Positions 12,372-12,568 of a stretch of DNA of 12,568 nucleotides are shown one piece after another. The stretch covers positions 1 through 12,568 of the forward strand of contig CABPCX010000019.1 of the NCBI GenBank assembly GCA_902406135.1, in the 5' to 3' direction. A program made the position numbers and the translations under genes. Under the pieces are notes generated by a model that did no database searches, was not told the origin of the DNA, and worked only from the letters and a program-made list of their open reading frames with translations. How positions within the stretch are numbered: the first letter of the stretch is position 1; each line of letters begins with the position of its first letter. The DNA is from an uncultured Eubacteriales bacterium. Its GTDB lineage: Bacteria > Bacillota > Clostridia > Lachnospirales > Anaerotignaceae.

Positions 12372-12568
12372 ATTCTTCTAACAGGGCCTTTGCCTTTTTA
12401 TATTTTTCAAGCCTCAAAAAATCCCTTTCTGTTGGCTCCTTTATTCTTGACATATCCATATTGTCCTTAAGGTCCTCCAGCTTTACGGCCTTGGCGATGG
12501 GATTTGACTTTAAGTTTTTGACATATTCAAAATAGTCCTGTCCCTCACTGCGGGTAAGAAGTTTCAGG
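12370..12568 (-). CDS. C-terminal part of an HD/ppGpp-hydrolase-like protein
   Basis: The last 65 residues of a minus-strand gene that starts beyond the window. The segment YFEYVKNLKSNPIAKAVKL, then EDLKDNMDMSRIKEPTERD and RLEKYKKAKALLEE, closely resembles the end of small HD-domain proteins annotated as (p)ppGpp 3'-pyrophosphohydrolase or GTP-pyrophosphokinase-like. There the KxxDLxxN block (here KLEDLKDN) forms the helix after the metal-binding HD site. The HD motif itself would lie upstream and is not in view, so activity cannot be judged. The terminator at 12331-12371 follows the stop directly. Confidence 0.6.
   Translation of the reverse strand, partial: LKLLTRSEGQDYFEYVKNLKSNPIAKAVKLEDLKDNMDMSRIKEPTERDFLRLEKYKKAKALLEE

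Overview
The window looks like chromosomal DNA from an anaerobic Firmicute of the class Clostridia, probably Lachnospiraceae or a close relative. The grounds are the AT-leaning composition with many ATA and AGA codons, strong AAAGGAGG-type ribosome binding sites, Gram-positive lipoprotein signals, short intergenic gaps closed by strong hairpin terminators, and gene content such as a CD3324-family protein, a ferredoxin beside thioredoxin reductase, and a PucR-type regulator. This placement is inference. No rRNA, tRNA, CRISPR array, insertion sequence, phage gene or attachment site is visible.

Layout. (1) 1-590: the 3' end of a PucR/CdaR-type regulator. (2) 633-2584: a thioredoxin-reductase locus, with a small ferredoxin and trxB on the minus strand and a divergent Crp/Fnr-family regulator on the plus strand. 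(3) 2635-3138: a small lipoprotein, preceded by about 310 bases without a gene. (4) 3449-5762, minus strand: a Cys2 Ntn-hydrolase of the penicillin V acylase/bile salt hydrolase superfamily, a Vat-type acetyltransferase, and a MerR regulator with a TipAS-like ligand domain; together they look like a drug or xenobiotic response cluster. (5) 5890-6153: a CD3324-family protein behind a long, strongly folded leader. (6) 6420-6575: an unlisted 51-residue hydrophobic ORF, convergent with and overlapping the end of trxA (6564-6875, minus). (7) 7118-11944, plus strand: a complete polyamine uptake operon, xre/cupin regulator-potA-potB-potC-potD. (8) 12080-12322: a small membrane protein. (9) 12370-12568, minus: the 3' end of a gene resembling the C-terminus of HD/ppGpp-hydrolase-like proteins.

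Two observations stand out. First, a 17-base motif, CAGTGAYNNNRTCACAT, occurs upstream of both ferredoxin-trxB (1851-1867) and trxA (6959-6975). At each site its centre lies 29 bases upstream of a minus-strand -10-like hexamer, which puts it near -41. The Crp/Fnr-like gene next to the first copy carries a CRP-type R-E-x3-R recognition helix. This suggests a dedicated thioredoxin regulon activated from two separated loci. Second, PotA is 522 residues long instead of about 350-380. The extra roughly 170 residues lie inside the C-terminal TOBE domain and form two related beta-rich, Ig-like repeats, after which the TOBE domain resumes and ends normally.
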